A stretch of DNA of 64,000 bases from an uncultured Aliiroseovarius sp. (GCF_947492455.1 NZ_CANLNB010000001.1:620001-684000); one strand, 5' to 3'. Shown: positions 18,423 to 27,694, counted from the first letter of the stretch. Translations and numbers: made by a program. The notes: generated from the letters alone by a model not told the origin.

Positions 18423-19493
18423 ATGATTGCACAAAGGCTCCGCCACTTGGCCGCTGTGTGTCTGGCAACGATCTGTATGGCCACAGTGTCATATGCTCAG
18501 GCAACTGATCTTGAATTTGTGACGGTCGAGAGGCCTCCTTTCGCGATGTCCGGAGAGGACGCGCCGACGGGCTTTGCCATCGACCTGATGACCGAGATTG
18601 CCGCCGAAATGGGGCAGATCGTGAGCTTCGAGGTCGTCGACAGCTTCCCTAAGATGTTGCAGATGGTCGAAACTGCGCAGGTCGATGGGGCAATTGCCAA
18701 TATCTCGATCACGCGCGACCGGGAAAGCCGTATGGATTTCTCGCAGCCGATCTATCATGGCGGCCTGCGCATCATGGTGCCGCGCGATCAAGACGGGGTC
18801 AGCATCTGGTCGACCCTGATCAGTCTTGATCTGGCGCTGGCCATTCTGGCCGCTTTTGCGCTGCTTCTGGGTGGCGGGATGCTGATGTGGTTCTTTGAAC
18901 GCGATAAGCAACCCTATTTTGAAGGCAACGCCAAACAGGCCATGTTTCCTGCGTTCTGGTGGGCGCTGAATCTGGTGGTGAATGGCGGCTTTGAAGAGCG
19001 TATGCCGCGGTCCATCTTTGGGCGGCTCTTTGGCACGTTCCTTGTGATCTCAAGCCTGTTCGTCGTGTCGGTCTTTGTGGCACATATCACCGCGTCGATC
19101 ACGGTCAGCGCGATTTCGGGGTCGATCCATTCGGTGACGGATCTGGACGGTAAGCGCGTGGGCACGACCGATGGCTCTACCGCGTCGATCTTCCTTGAGG
19201 ATCGCGGCATGGTCTATTCGGGCTATGACTCGCTGGACACGCTGCTGGGCGACTTTGAACAGGGCGAGCTGGACGCCGTCATCTTCGACGGTCCCATTCT
19301 GGCCCACTACGCCCAGAATGAAGGCGCCCGTTATGGCGAGGTGCTGGACAGCGTGTTCCGTCCGGAAAGCTATGGCATTGCCCTGCCCACAGGCAGCCCG
19401 TTGCGCGAAGACATCAACGTCGCGCTGCTGCGCCTGATCGAAACCGGCGTCTATTCGGATCTGTCCGTAAAGTGGTTCGGCGGCCCGCGATAA
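18423..19493 (+). CDS. Prokaryotic ionotropic glutamate receptor-like channel (split SBP_bac_3 plus pore)
   Basis: This 356-residue protein has the layout of GluR0-type bacterial receptor channels: signal peptide (1-26), first half of an amino-acid binding domain (28-125) with the ligand arginine R100 in ISITRDRESRMDFS, TM1 (about 134-157), a re-entrant pore loop (176-195), TM2 (about 203-228, ending VFVAHITASITVSA, like the iGluR SYTANLAAF segment), then the second half of the binding domain (236-350). The pore reads LVVNGGFEERMP rather than the TVGYG potassium filter. A plain periplasmic binding protein would not have two membrane helices inside it. The ligand is unknown. It is monocistronic. 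Confidence 0.82.
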   Translation: MIAQRLRHLAAVCLATICMATVSYAQATDLEFVTVERPPFAMSGEDAPTGFAIDLMTEIAAEMGQIVSFEVVDSFPKMLQMVETAQVDGAIANISITRDRESRMDFSQPIYHGGLRIMVPRDQDGVSIWSTLISLDLALAILAAFALLLGGGMLMWFFERDKQPYFEGNAKQAMFPAFWWALNLVVNGGFEERMPRSIFGRLFGTFLVISSLFVVSVFVAHITASITVSAISGSIHSVTDLDGKRVGTTDGSTASIFLEDRGMVYSGYDSLDTLLGDFEQGELDAVIFDGPILAHYAQNEGARYGEVLDSVFRPESYGIALPTGSPLREDINVALLRLIETGVYSDLSVKWFGGPR

Positions 19494-19520
19494 TCATCGC
19501 ATGACCGCCGAATGAAGCTG

Positions 19521-19546
19521 TCCGGCCCAGCAAGGTGCGGGCCGGA
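19521..19546. terminator. Hairpin between convergent channel and dapD genes
   Basis: TCCGGCCC (19521-19528) pairs perfectly with GGGCCGGA (19539-19546) across a 10-base loop. There is no long T-run on either strand, so it is only a weak candidate for a shared bidirectional terminator. Confidence 0.45.
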
Positions 19547-19558
19547 TTATGTGTCAGA

Positions 19559-20386
19559 TCAATCGCGCAGCAGGTCGTTGATCGAGGTCTTCGAGCGGGT
19601 CTTGGCATCCACGCGCTTGACGATCACGGCGCAGTAGAGGTTGATGCCGTTCTTCGAGGGCATCGAGCCCGCAACCACAACCGAACCAGCAGGTACTTCG
19701 CCATACATCACTTCGCCGGTCTCGCGGTCGACGATCTTGGTCGACTGGCCGATGAACACGCCCATGCCCAGAACCGAGCCTTCGCGCACGATGCAGCCTT
19801 CAACGACTTCCGAACGCGCGCCGATAAAGCAGTTGTCTTCGATGATGGTCGGGCCGGCCTGCATGGGCTCCAGCACGCCACCGATGCCAACGCCACCCGA
19901 CAGGTGCACGTTTTTACCGATCTGAGCACACGAACCAACGGTGGCCCAGGTGTCGACCATGGTGCCTTCGTCAACATAGGCGCCAAGGTTTACGAAGGAC
20001 GGCATCAGAACCGCGCCGGGGGCGATATAGGCCGACTTACGGACGATACAGTTGGGCACGGCGCGGAAGCCTGCCTCGGTCCATTCAGCGTCACCCCAGC
20101 CTTTGAACTTGCTGTCGACCTTGTCCCACCAGTGACCACCCTGCGGGCCGCCATCCTGCTGTTCCATGTCTTTCAGGCGGAAGCCAAGCAGCACGGCTTT
20201 CTTCGCCCACTGGTTCACGTGCCAGTCACCGCTGTCCTGCTTCTCAGCAACGCGCAGTTTGCCGCTGTCCAAAGCGTTCAGCGTTGCTTCGATGGCTTCA
20301 CGAGTTTCACCGCCGGTGGACGGGGTGATGGTATCGCGTGCCTCCCAGGCGGCTTCGATGGCGGCTTCCAATTGGGCGTTCGACAT
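19559..20386 (-). CDS. dapD: 2,3,4,5-tetrahydropyridine-2,6-dicarboxylate N-succinyltransferase DapD
   Basis: DapD succinylates tetrahydrodipicolinate with succinyl-CoA in the succinylase branch of DAP/lysine synthesis. The 275-residue protein has the left-handed beta-helix (hexapeptide repeat) domain: [52 protein letters not shown]. The start at [10 protein letters not shown] is chosen over an upstream frame because it matches the family N-terminus and length. Together with dapE and dapB it shows that the cell uses the succinyl route. Confidence 0.97.
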   Translation of the reverse strand: MSNAQLEAAIEAAWEARDTITPSTGGETREAIEATLNALDSGKLRVAEKQDSGDWHVNQWAKKAVLLGFRLKDMEQQDGGPQGGHWWDKVDSKFKGWGDAEWTEAGFRAVPNCIVRKSAYIAPGAVLMPSFVNLGAYVDEGTMVDTWATVGSCAQIGKNVHLSGGVGIGGVLEPMQAGPTIIEDNCFIGARSEVVEGCIVREGSVLGMGVFIGQSTKIVDRETGEVMYGEVPAGSVVVAGSMPSKNGINLYCAVIVKRVDAKTRSKTSINDLLRD

Positions 20387-20603
20387 GTCGGTATCTCCGT
20401 AGGCGCGTAAATGTTCCACATGGCCTATAAGGCCCACGACCCTTTTTCGCAACGATGATTGGGCCGGGTGCGCTCATCTGCGGCGACAAGCGCCCCCCAA
20501 GCGACGTTTTCATCGCGCGAAGGTGACCATCCGGCACTGGTCCTTGCGGCGTAAAGCCGCTACGCCTTGGGGTAGAGACGCAAACTGTGACAGGACCAGT
20601 GCC
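20387..20603. promoter_or_regulatory. Divergent region between dapD and the LOG-family gene
   Basis: About 217 bases lie between the two divergent starts and must hold promoters for both. I see no clear operator or riboswitch; a short GCGGCGTAAAGCCGC inverted repeat occurs at about 20546-20560. Confidence 0.3.
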
Positions 20604-21446
20604 ATGAAAGACGACCGCAACCACCCGCTTCGTGACAGTCATCAGGACCGCGAAGCCGCCAGCCATACGCCGGATACGCCGCAGACCCGCGCGCCTGCCT
20701 ATAAGCTGGCCTATGACGATCTGGATTTCATGTGCCGGGACGAACTGCGCCCGGTGCGCCTTCAGCTGGAGCTTCTGAAGCCCGAGCTGATGATGCAGGA
20801 ATATGGCGTGGAAAGCACCGTGGTGCTGTTCGGTGGCGCGCGCATTCCCGAGCCTGCGAAGAAGGACGATGCCCGGACCAAAACACTGGCCGACCTGTCC
20901 AAGTTCTATGACGAAGCGCGCGAGTTTGCGCGTCTGCTGACTCTGCGCTCGAAGGTGAATAATCACCGCGAGAATGTCGTTGTCACCGGCGGCGGCCCCG
21001 GCGTGATGGAGGCCGGCAACCGCGGCGCAGAAGACGCGGGCGGTGTGTCCATCGGTCTGAACATCGTGCTGCCGCATGAACAGGCACCGAACGAATACGT
21101 GACGCCCGATCTGTGCTTCAACTTCCACTATTTCGCCATCCGCAAGATGCATTTCCTGATGCGCGCCGAGGCGATTGCCATCTTCCCCGGTGGCTTCGGC
21201 ACGCTGGACGAGCTGTTCGAAAGCCTGACCCTGATCCAGACCGGGCGCATGAAGAAAGTCCCGATCCTTCTGTTTGGTCGCGAGTTTTGGACCAAGATCG
21301 TCAATTGGGAGGCCCTGTCCGACGCCGGCACCATCAGCGCTGAGGATTTGGACCTGTTCAAATTCGTCGAAACAGCGCAGGAAGCCGTGGACGCGATCGA
21401 CAACTGGCCAAGCCGCGACGCGCGCGAGGAGCTGCCGGGTCGGTAA
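20604..21446 (+). CDS. LOG-family (TIGR00730-type) nucleotide phosphoribohydrolase-like protein
   Basis: This 280-residue cytoplasmic Rossmann-fold protein has the two LOG signatures: VVTGGGPGVMEAGNRGA (about residues 132-148) and FPGGFGTLDELFE (about 195-207), the PGGxGTxxE catalytic motif. Such proteins, once called lysine decarboxylases, release adenine-type bases from nucleoside 5'-monophosphates; in some plants and bacteria this yields cytokinins. It is longer than the minimal LOG because of a roughly 60-residue N-terminal extension. Real decarboxylase activity is unlikely. Confidence 0.85.
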   Translation: MKDDRNHPLRDSHQDREAASHTPDTPQTRAPAYKLAYDDLDFMCRDELRPVRLQLELLKPELMMQEYGVESTVVLFGGARIPEPAKKDDARTKTLADLSKFYDEAREFARLLTLRSKVNNHRENVVVTGGGPGVMEAGNRGAEDAGGVSIGLNIVLPHEQAPNEYVTPDLCFNFHYFAIRKMHFLMRAEAIAIFPGGFGTLDELFESLTLIQTGRMKKVPILLFGREFWTKIVNWEALSDAGTISAEDLDLFKFVETAQEAVDAIDNWPSRDAREELPGR

Positions 21447-21466
21447 GTGCAAGCACGAGATGACAC

Positions 21467-22096
21467 ATGACGTTCGATAGCTGGACCCTCTATATCGGAA
21501 CGGTGTTGGCACTGATGATCACGCCGGGTCCTAGTCAGCTGTTGATGATGTCAAACAGCGGCGCGCATGGCTTTCGGCGCGCCTTGTCTACCGCGTCCGG
21601 GGACCTCTTTGCCAATGCGCTGCAAATGCTGGCGGCGGGGCTTGGACTGGCGGTCCTGATCGCGGCGTCCGCCACTGCGCTGACCGTCATAAAATGGGCC
21701 GGTGTGGCTTATCTTATATGGCTCGGCATGCGCATGATCCTGCGGGCGAAACCGGGCGGGGCGGGGATGCAGGACACGCATAGTTCCGTGTCGCTCTATG
21801 CGCTTTGGATGCAAGGGTTCCTGACATCGGCCGCAAATCCGAAAGCCGTTGTGTTCTTTGCGGCGCTGTTTCCGCAGTTCATTTCGGTAGACGGAGCCTT
21901 TTGGCCGCAATTCCTGATTCTGTCGGCGACCTATATCATCATGGACGGGATGTTCCTGTCCGCCTATGGGCTGGGTGCAAGCTGGATCGCGTCGCGTTTC
22001 AAAGGGTCGGCAAAACTGTGGATCGACCGGATTGGCGGCGGCTTCATGGTTTTGGCGGCTATTCTTCTTGGCTTGAAATCTGTAGTGCAGCAATAG
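21467..22096 (+). CDS. LysE/RhtB-family amino acid exporter
   Basis: This inner-membrane translocator of 209 residues has about six hydrophobic helices and the RhtB-type N-terminus, MITPGPSQLLMMSNSGAHG, with the conserved PGP turn, and GFLTSAANPKAVVFF in the middle. Members export amino acids such as lysine, threonine or homoserine; the substrate cannot be told. It follows the LOG gene after 20 bases and may share its transcript. Confidence 0.87.
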   Translation: MTFDSWTLYIGTVLALMITPGPSQLLMMSNSGAHGFRRALSTASGDLFANALQMLAAGLGLAVLIAASATALTVIKWAGVAYLIWLGMRMILRAKPGGAGMQDTHSSVSLYALWMQGFLTSAANPKAVVFFAALFPQFISVDGAFWPQFLILSATYIIMDGMFLSAYGLGASWIASRFKGSAKLWIDRIGGGFMVLAAILLGLKSVVQQ

Positions 22097-22153
22097 GCAC
22101 CTCATTAGCAGCGCGCAGTCGTCTTTCCAGCAAATACCAGAGGCTCAGTTCCG

Positions 22154-22813
22154 ATGTCGAATGAAGACCAGAAAGCACATCCCCCATTTAACATTGATGA
22201 GGAGCGCCCCTCGGATTGGTTCGAGCCCCTTTATTCCAACGCCGACCAGCAGGGTAACGGTGTGCCTTGGGCCAACATGGCGACCCATCCATCCTTTGCG
22301 CGCTGGCTGAAGGGGCAATCAGTTTCTGGGGGTGGTCGGACTGCGCTGGTGGTTGGCTGCGGTATGGGCGACGATGCCATCACGCTTGAGGATCTTGGCT
22401 TTGCGGTCACGGCGTTTGATGTCTCGGCCACCGCGATTGAGTACTGCAAGACGCGATTTCCTGAGTCGAATGTGAACTTCTTGCAGGCGGACCTGCTGGA
22501 AGATCAGCCCGATTGGCGAGGTGCTTTTGATTTCGTGCTCGAGATTTTCACGGTGCAGGCGTTGCCACCGAAATACGAAGCGCAGCTGATCAAAAGCATC
22601 TCGGATTTCGTCGCACCCGGTGGTACGCTGCTTGTGGTCGCCGAAGTCAGCGACGCGCCGCGTGATTTTGCGAAAGGCCCGCCGTGGGTGCTGACCCCCG
22701 ATCACGTTGAGGCATTTGTCGCTTGCGGGCTGGAACTAGTTGATACGACAACCGAAACCCGCAGCGCGCATGTGGGCAAGGCGACGTATGTGAGTGAGTT
22801 TAGAAGGCGGTAA
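22154..22813 (+). CDS. SAM-dependent methyltransferase (class I, thiopurine S-methyltransferase-like)
   Basis: The 219-residue protein has a class I SAM-binding fold with motif I ALVVGCGMGDDAITLEDLGF (about residues 62-81) and motif II AVTAFDVSATAIEYCK, then LDFVLEIFTV-like strand 4. The N-terminal WFEPLYSNADQQGNGVPW layout is like TPMT/TehB-type small-molecule methyltransferases. The substrate is not known. Confidence 0.82.
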   Translation: MSNEDQKAHPPFNIDEERPSDWFEPLYSNADQQGNGVPWANMATHPSFARWLKGQSVSGGGRTALVVGCGMGDDAITLEDLGFAVTAFDVSATAIEYCKTRFPESNVNFLQADLLEDQPDWRGAFDFVLEIFTVQALPPKYEAQLIKSISDFVAPGGTLLVVAEVSDAPRDFAKGPPWVLTPDHVEAFVACGLELVDTTTETRSAHVGKATYVSEFRRR

Positions 22814-22841
22814 GCCATCGCGGGACTGACCGTGTGGACCG

Positions 22842-23792
22842 TTAACCGCTGATCAGCTCTTTCGCGTTCTTGATATGCCGTTCGATCATGCGCTTGATCT
22901 TTGTGTTGGACGGCACCAAGGCCGCTGGGCCTTGTTGAGCGATCCGTTCCAGCACCTCGGGGAATAGGGTCTCGATTTCCTCGACCGCCTCGGGTGACAG
23001 GGATTTCAGCGCCTCCGGCCCGGTAAATAGGCTTTCGGCAGGGGCGCCATTTGCCAGCAGGATCTCGTGCTCATCCAGAAGAATGTGGAAATACTCCAGC
23101 GCGCGGGGCTGCTCTTCAACCTCGATGCCCGTGCAGCCGACAAGTTTGATGGCGGGGATCAGCACCTCTTTCGTGCCAAACATGCGCTCGGCGACCTTGG
23201 ATCGGATCAGGATCCGGTGCTGACGGCTGACCAACAGGTCGCGTTCCGGCAGCTGGTGGCCCAAGGCGCCAGCGCGAATGCGAACCGGGCAAAGCTTAGG
23301 CGCAAGGAGCAGTTCAAACTGAGACACCTGACGGCGCCCAATCCAACGGATCGTACGGCTTTCGCCCTTGTCCGTCAGAACCTGATCCCCTTCGTTGAGG
23401 GTCTCAATCGGTTGTTGGCCATTGGGTGTTGCTATCAATGTTCCATTCGCAAAGCACACAACCGCCGACACATCCCCTTCGAAATGGTTCGACATGCCCG
23501 CGCGAATGTCTGTGACGTTCTGACCAACGGTGAATGTCGTCGTTCCATCCGTGGAGTAAAGGACGCCTGACGTTCCCCCATCTTGATACAAGTAGGTGGT
23601 ATCGCCGATATCATTGCCGTCCCCAGATACGGCTGCATCCCATTCGTCATTCGAAATAAATCCGTCACCGTCCAAATCATCGACGGTAATGACCACCTCG
23701 GTGGTGTTGACAGAATCTACATACCAATCACCGGTTGACTTAGAAACATATGCAACAGTCCCCGGCGGAAACGTAAGCGTTAATAACGCCAT
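22842..23792 (-). CDS. Hint-domain protein with an EF-hand loop
   Basis: The 316-residue protein has a small N-terminal beta domain with a textbook EF-hand calcium loop, DLDGDGFISNDE (residues 39-50). A Hint_2 (Hedgehog/intein-like) domain follows at about 110-260: VVCFANGTLIATPNG with the putative self-processing C113, then GDQVLTDKGESRTIRWIGRR, LLVSRQHRILI and YFHILLDEHEILLANG. A helical tail ends the protein. Hint_2 proteins are numerous in Rhodobacteraceae and appear linked to secreted calcium-binding proteins; autoprocessing here is not shown. No signal peptide is seen. A dinucleotide repeat lies 12-30 bases upstream of the start. Confidence 0.82.
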   Translation of the reverse strand: MALLTLTFPPGTVAYVSKSTGDWYVDSVNTTEVVITVDDLDGDGFISNDEWDAAVSGDGNDIGDTTYLYQDGGTSGVLYSTDGTTTFTVGQNVTDIRAGMSNHFEGDVSAVVCFANGTLIATPNGQQPIETLNEGDQVLTDKGESRTIRWIGRRQVSQFELLLAPKLCPVRIRAGALGHQLPERDLLVSRQHRILIRSKVAERMFGTKEVLIPAIKLVGCTGIEVEEQPRALEYFHILLDEHEILLANGAPAESLFTGPEALKSLSPEAVEEIETLFPEVLERIAQQGPAALVPSNTKIKRMIERHIKNAKELISG

Positions 23793-23803
23793 GTTTATAC
23801 CCC

Positions 23804-23822
23804 GCACACACACACTCTCTCT
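23804..23822 (-). repeat. Dinucleotide tract (AG)4(TG)5 upstream of the Hint gene
   Basis: On the minus strand the 5' leader of the Hint gene contains four AG units followed by five TG units, ending about 12 bases before the ATG. This is where a ribosome-binding site or promoter spacer would lie. It is short, so slippage is possible but unproven. Confidence 0.5.
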
Positions 23823-24061
23823 GGGATTGAGCCCACCTCTCCCCAGCACTCAGAAAGTCGTTATATTTAGCCAATTGGATTTGAGTCTGTCAAATTTCCC
23901 TTAAAAATAAGCTAATGTGCGTAGGGAACTCGCGAAACGAGATTGGTTTTGGGTGCGTTCTGTTGGGCGCGACTGCGTACATAACGCACGCCCGAAACGC
24001 ACAAAGCGCAGGACCTGCCCGCGCTCTGCCATGTGCCTATGATGCTTGATTATCGGTCCTG
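23823..24061. other. AT-richer intergenic stretch upstream of the Hint gene
   Basis: About 240 bases between the Hint gene leader and the small exported-protein gene, with lower GC than the flanks. It probably carries the Hint gene promoter (minus strand), for example around the AT-rich 23860-23915 segment. I see no gene, hairpin of note or repeat. Confidence 0.35.
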
Positions 24062-24412
24062 TCAGCCGGCCAGCTCGATACAGGATCCGTGGTCGGTGTC
24101 GTTTACCAGCCCTTTGACAAACATTTCATAGGTCAGTTTCCCGAAGTCGATCGTGAAGGTCAGCACTGTGTCATCGTCGATCACCAGAAAGGTCTCGGCG
24201 GCAAGATCGTCGTTCTTGTCGTGCAACCCGTGCAGCACCTGTGCGTCCTTGGATAGGACGGGGGTGTCCAGATGGCCGTGGCGTCCTTCTTCGTCCTGCC
24301 ACAGCTTGATCACGCTGCCATCTTCAACCGAGGTGCATTCGAACTTGCGGCCCGCGGCAAAGGCGTGGCTGGCGGTCAGAAGGATCAGGCTGCAAAAAAC
24401 AGAGGTTTTCAT
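24062..24412 (-). CDS. Small exported protein of unknown function
   Basis: This 116-residue protein has a signal peptide (MKTSVFCSLILLTASHAFA) and one cysteine pair in the mature part (C at about 27 and 111). The body is a beta-rich acidic domain without motifs I can name. The start at MKTSV gives a better signal peptide than the ATG four codons earlier. Probably monocistronic. Confidence 0.65.
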   Translation of the reverse strand: MKTSVFCSLILLTASHAFAAGRKFECTSVEDGSVIKLWQDEEGRHGHLDTPVLSKDAQVLHGLHDKNDDLAAETFLVIDDDTVLTFTIDFGKLTYEMFVKGLVNDTDHGSCIELAG

Positions 24413-24613
24413 CAGATTTTCCATGGGATTGGTGCAGGCATATGGGGTCGGACGCCAAGGGGCGTCGCGACGGGCATGCAGGTGGTGTCAGTTTATGTGT
24501 TCGCGTTTCTCAGGCGCATGCGCGCCCGATACTTGAGACCGTTAAATATCCCAAGTCGCGGCAAGTCAACTGCAGGCTGTGTAAAAATTCTGCAAACAAC
24601 CTTGAGAGGGGAG

Positions 24614-25804
24614 TTACCCTCTCAGACCGGCCTCGGCCTCGATCTGCTTGCGTGATTTTCGGGCGCGTTCCGTGGCTGATTTCAGCTGACCACAGGCGGC
24701 CATGATGTCCTCGCCTCGCGTCTTGCGGATCGGGCTGGCGTAACCGGCCTGATAGATGATGTTCGCGAAGGCGCGGATGCGGTTGTTCGACGAGCGCTTA
24801 TACGGCGCGCCGGGCCATTCGTTGAACGGGATCAGGTTGATCTTGGCCGGGATGTTGTGGCGCTTGATGTGCTCGATCAAGCGATGCGCGTCTTCGTCAC
24901 TGTCGTTCACGCCATCCAGCATCACGTACTCAAAGGTGATCCGTTCGCTGTTCGAGGCTTTCGGATATGCGGCCAGTGCGCCCAACAACTCTTCGATATT
25001 CCAGCGCTTGTTGATCGGGACCAGCACGTCGCGGGTTTCGTCTGTGGTGGCGTGGAAGCTGATCGCCAGCAAGCAGCCGATTTCCTGCGCCGTGCGGGCG
25101 ATTTCAGGGACAACGCCAGACGTGGACAGAGTGATCCGGCGGCGTGACAGCTGGATGCCCTCGGCGTCCATCGCGATCTTCATCGCGTCGCGCACGTTGT
25201 CGAAGTTATACAGCGGCTCGCCCATGCCCATCAGAACGATGTTGGACAGCAGGCGCGTTTCGTCTTTCGGCGCGCCGGGAACGGGCCATTCGTCGAGATC
25301 GTCGCGGGCCATCATGACCTGCCCGATGATTTCACCTGCGGTCAGGTTGCGCACCAGTTTCTGCGTGCCGGTGTGGCAGAAGGAACAGGTCAGGGTGCAG
25401 CCAACTTGGCTGGAAATGCACAGCGTGCCACGGCCCTCTTCGGGGATATAGACGACCTCGACCTCATGCCCACCAGCGATGCGGCAGAGGTATTTGCGGG
25501 TGCCGTCCTCAGAGACCTGACGCGTCACGACCTCGGGGATTTCAATGACGAAATGCTCGGCCAGTTGGGCGCGATAGGCCTTGGCCAGGTTGGTCATATC
25601 CGCGAAGTCGCGTTTGCCCCACTGATAGATCCACTGCCAGATTTGGCCGGTGCGCATCTTGGCTTGCTTTTCGGGCGTTCCCATATCGATCAGCGCGTCG
25701 CGCATCTGGTCGCGCGTCAGCCCCACGAGGTTGCGCTTGCCACCTTCGTTGGTCTTGCGGGGGATGGTCATTACATCCTGAGTGATCGGGGCCTTGGGGT
25801 CCAT
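24614..25804 (-). CDS. rlmN: Dual-specificity 23S rRNA / tRNA adenine-C2 methyltransferase RlmN
   Basis: RlmN is a radical-SAM enzyme that methylates C2 of A2503 in 23S rRNA and A37 of certain tRNAs. The radical-SAM cluster motif is C-x3-C-x2-C in [14 protein letters not shown] (about residue 143). Also visible are [13 protein letters not shown] at the N-terminus, [11 protein letters not shown], and [16 protein letters not shown]. The near-C-terminal DIMAACGQL holds the methyl-carrying cysteine. The 396 residues match alphaproteobacterial RlmN. It is alone between two exported-protein genes. Confidence 0.97.
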   Translation of the reverse strand: MDPKAPITQDVMTIPRKTNEGGKRNLVGLTRDQMRDALIDMGTPEKQAKMRTGQIWQWIYQWGKRDFADMTNLAKAYRAQLAEHFVIEIPEVVTRQVSEDGTRKYLCRIAGGHEVEVVYIPEEGRGTLCISSQVGCTLTCSFCHTGTQKLVRNLTAGEIIGQVMMARDDLDEWPVPGAPKDETRLLSNIVLMGMGEPLYNFDNVRDAMKIAMDAEGIQLSRRRITLSTSGVVPEIARTAQEIGCLLAISFHATTDETRDVLVPINKRWNIEELLGALAAYPKASNSERITFEYVMLDGVNDSDEDAHRLIEHIKRHNIPAKINLIPFNEWPGAPYKRSSNNRIRAFANIIYQAGYASPIRKTRGEDIMAACGQLKSATERARKSRKQIEAEAGLRG

Positions 25805-25909
25805 GTCGCGTTCCTTACCGTGCAGGGCGGCAGTCTATAGGGCAACATATATAGCTTGTCACGCGAAGGTTTTCACCCCCGCGTGACAGATCGCTTTAAT
25901 CGGTCGCGA

Positions 25910-26437
25910 TTAGTTGGCGCAGCGCTTGCCCGCTTCATCCACAGCGGCGGTGAAGCCCAGCAGGCTGAACGTGTCTTCGGTTTTGGTCCCGCGCGAGGAT
26001 TGCGCCGACAGAACAGCCTTCGCGCCACCCTTCATCGACTTGATGATCTTCGCGTCATCGGCGGGGCTGGCGGCCCACGCCCATTCGCCGTCAGTGAACA
26101 GCTGATAGCTGTTGCTGCCGATGGTCATATCCACGGTCGAGCCGGGCGCGAACGGGTAGCCGCCGGTGAACGACACTTCGCCCTTCACGTTGCTGCCGGG
26201 GCGATAGCTGACGAACAACAGGATATCGCTGCGTTTCACCGCAACGGCACGGCCGTTCTTGGTGTTCACGGTTTCCTTCGGGCTGGAGACGCTCCAGCAC
26301 TCGGTCGGGTTATTTTCGACGAAAACGCTCCAATCGGTGTTTGCCGACACCCGGTTCGAGCTTTCTTGTGCCATGACACCTGTCGCTGCCATCGACAGGC
26401 CAATGGCACCAATTGCACCCAAGATCAAACGGTTCAT
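25910..26437 (-). CDS. Invasion-associated locus B (IalB) family exported protein
   Basis: This 175-residue protein has a signal peptide (MNRLILGAIGAIGLSMAATG, cut near VMAQES) and an IalB-like domain: DWSVFVENNPTECWSVSSP, then LLFVSYRPGSNVKGEVSF and a C-terminal cysteine. IalB was named for Bartonella invasion, but homologs are common in free-living alphaproteobacteria and their role is unclear. It is divergent from the asparaginase gene. Confidence 0.83.
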   Translation of the reverse strand: MNRLILGAIGAIGLSMAATGVMAQESSNRVSANTDWSVFVENNPTECWSVSSPKETVNTKNGRAVAVKRSDILLFVSYRPGSNVKGEVSFTGGYPFAPGSTVDMTIGSNSYQLFTDGEWAWAASPADDAKIIKSMKGGAKAVLSAQSSRGTKTEDTFSLLGFTAAVDEAGKRCAN

Positions 26438-26620
26438 GTCTAATACAGCCTCCGCTGCCTCTGCCTCGGACCGTTGCGCTGTCCCGGCCATCTTAAGTGG
26501 CTCTTGACCAAACCGCTCAGGTCGTTTCCATGTCTGCACGCGCAGTCTAGCGCCAAAGGACAGGGTAATGAAAGCCCCGGTGGCGGATTTCCGCGTGTTT
26601 CCCGGGTGAAGGAGAACGAT

Positions 26621-27625
26621 ATGAGCAACGCAGAACGTCTGGTCGAGGTCTGGCGCGGCGACATTCTGGAAAGCCAGCACCGGGGACATGCGGTTGTGGT
26701 CGATAAAACCGGCGCGATTGTGCATGCGTGGGGCGATCCTGATCAGGTGATTTTGCCGCGCTCGTCTGCCAAGATGTTGCAGGCGCTGCCGCTGGTGGAA
26801 AGTGGGGCGGCGGACGCGGCTGGGCTGACGACCGAACAGTTGGCCCTGTCTTGCGCCAGCCACCAAGGTGCCGCTATTCACACCGTCCGCGTATCGCGCT
26901 GGTTGGCGGATATGGGGCTGGGCAATGACGACCTGCGCTGCGGCCCGCAATGGCCTGCCGACAAACCTGCCAAGGTGGGGTTGATCAAGACCGATGACAG
27001 CCCCTGCCGCATTCACAACAACTGCTCGGGCAAGCACGCGGGGTTCTTGACGCTGAGCCGCCACATGGGTGTAAGCGATCCTGAATATGTCGAGGTCGAC
27101 CACCCCATTCAGGTGGCGATCAAGCAGGCCTTTGAAGAGGTCACGGGTGAGGTCAGCCCGGGCTATGGCATCGACGGCTGTTCCGCGCCGAACCACGCCA
27201 GCACCCTTCTGGGGATGGGTCGTGCGATGGCGGGATTTGCGAGCGCGACCGAGGGTGGCGACGCGCGTCAGAAGGCCTCGGTCCGTCTGCGCGAGGCGAT
27301 GATGTTGCATCCCGAGCTTGTGGCTGGCGAAACCCGCGCCTGTACCGAGCTGATGCGTTCTGCCCCCGGCAAGGTGGCCCTGAAAACCGGGGCCGAGGCG
27401 TTCTTTGTCGCAATCATCCCCGAGCTTGAGATGGGCGTTGCGTTGAAGATCGAGGACGGCTCGACCCGTGCGTCCGAATGCGCGATTGCGGCGATCTTGG
27501 TGAAACTGGGCGTGCTCGATCCGGCGCATCCGGATGTGAAGAAGCGTCTGAACCCGGATGTGCTGAACTTCGCAGGATTGAACACGGGCTTCATCCGGCC
27601 GAGTGCGGCTGTCTTGGCTGTGTAA
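26621..27625 (+). CDS. Asparaginase (Rhizobium type II, thermolabile family)
   Basis: This predicted L-asparaginase of the rhizobial AnsA/Asparaginase_II family (unrelated to E. coli AnsA/B) hydrolyses asparagine to aspartate and ammonia. The 334 residues fit. Conserved blocks are ILPRSSAKMLQALPL, LALSCASHQGAAIH, IHNNCSGKHAGFL (with cysteine and Ser/Lys residues typical of this family) and DGCSAPNHASTLLGM. AAGGAG lies 6 bases upstream of the ATG. It has no signal peptide, so it is cytoplasmic. Confidence 0.9.
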   Translation: MSNAERLVEVWRGDILESQHRGHAVVVDKTGAIVHAWGDPDQVILPRSSAKMLQALPLVESGAADAAGLTTEQLALSCASHQGAAIHTVRVSRWLADMGLGNDDLRCGPQWPADKPAKVGLIKTDDSPCRIHNNCSGKHAGFLTLSRHMGVSDPEYVEVDHPIQVAIKQAFEEVTGEVSPGYGIDGCSAPNHASTLLGMGRAMAGFASATEGGDARQKASVRLREAMMLHPELVAGETRACTELMRSAPGKVALKTGAEAFFVAIIPELEMGVALKIEDGSTRASECAIAAILVKLGVLDPAHPDVKKRLNPDVLNFAGLNTGFIRPSAAVLAV

Positions 27626-27639
27626 GGGGCTTTGCCCCC

Positions 27640-27694
27640 GCGTGAAGCCCGTGCGGGCTTCACGCTCCCCCAGGATATTTGGGACAAGAAAAAG
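27640..27694 (+). repeat. Gene-end repeat copy 3 with an 11-bp hairpin
   Basis: GCGTGAAGCCC / GGGCTTCACGC forms a perfect 11-bp stem with loop GTGC (27640-27665), followed by GGATATTTGGGACAAGAAAA at 27673-27692. It lies between the convergent asparaginase and TauE/SafE genes and is probably a shared transcript end. Confidence 0.65.

Noticed and set aside
18423-19493. An ordinary ABC-transporter amino-acid binding protein.
   Set aside because: Two membrane helices and a pore-like loop interrupt the binding domain, and no ABC permease or ATPase lies nearby.
20604-21446. Lysine decarboxylase, the older name for the LOG family.
   Set aside because: The PGGxGTxxE motif belongs to phosphoribohydrolases; no PLP site is present.
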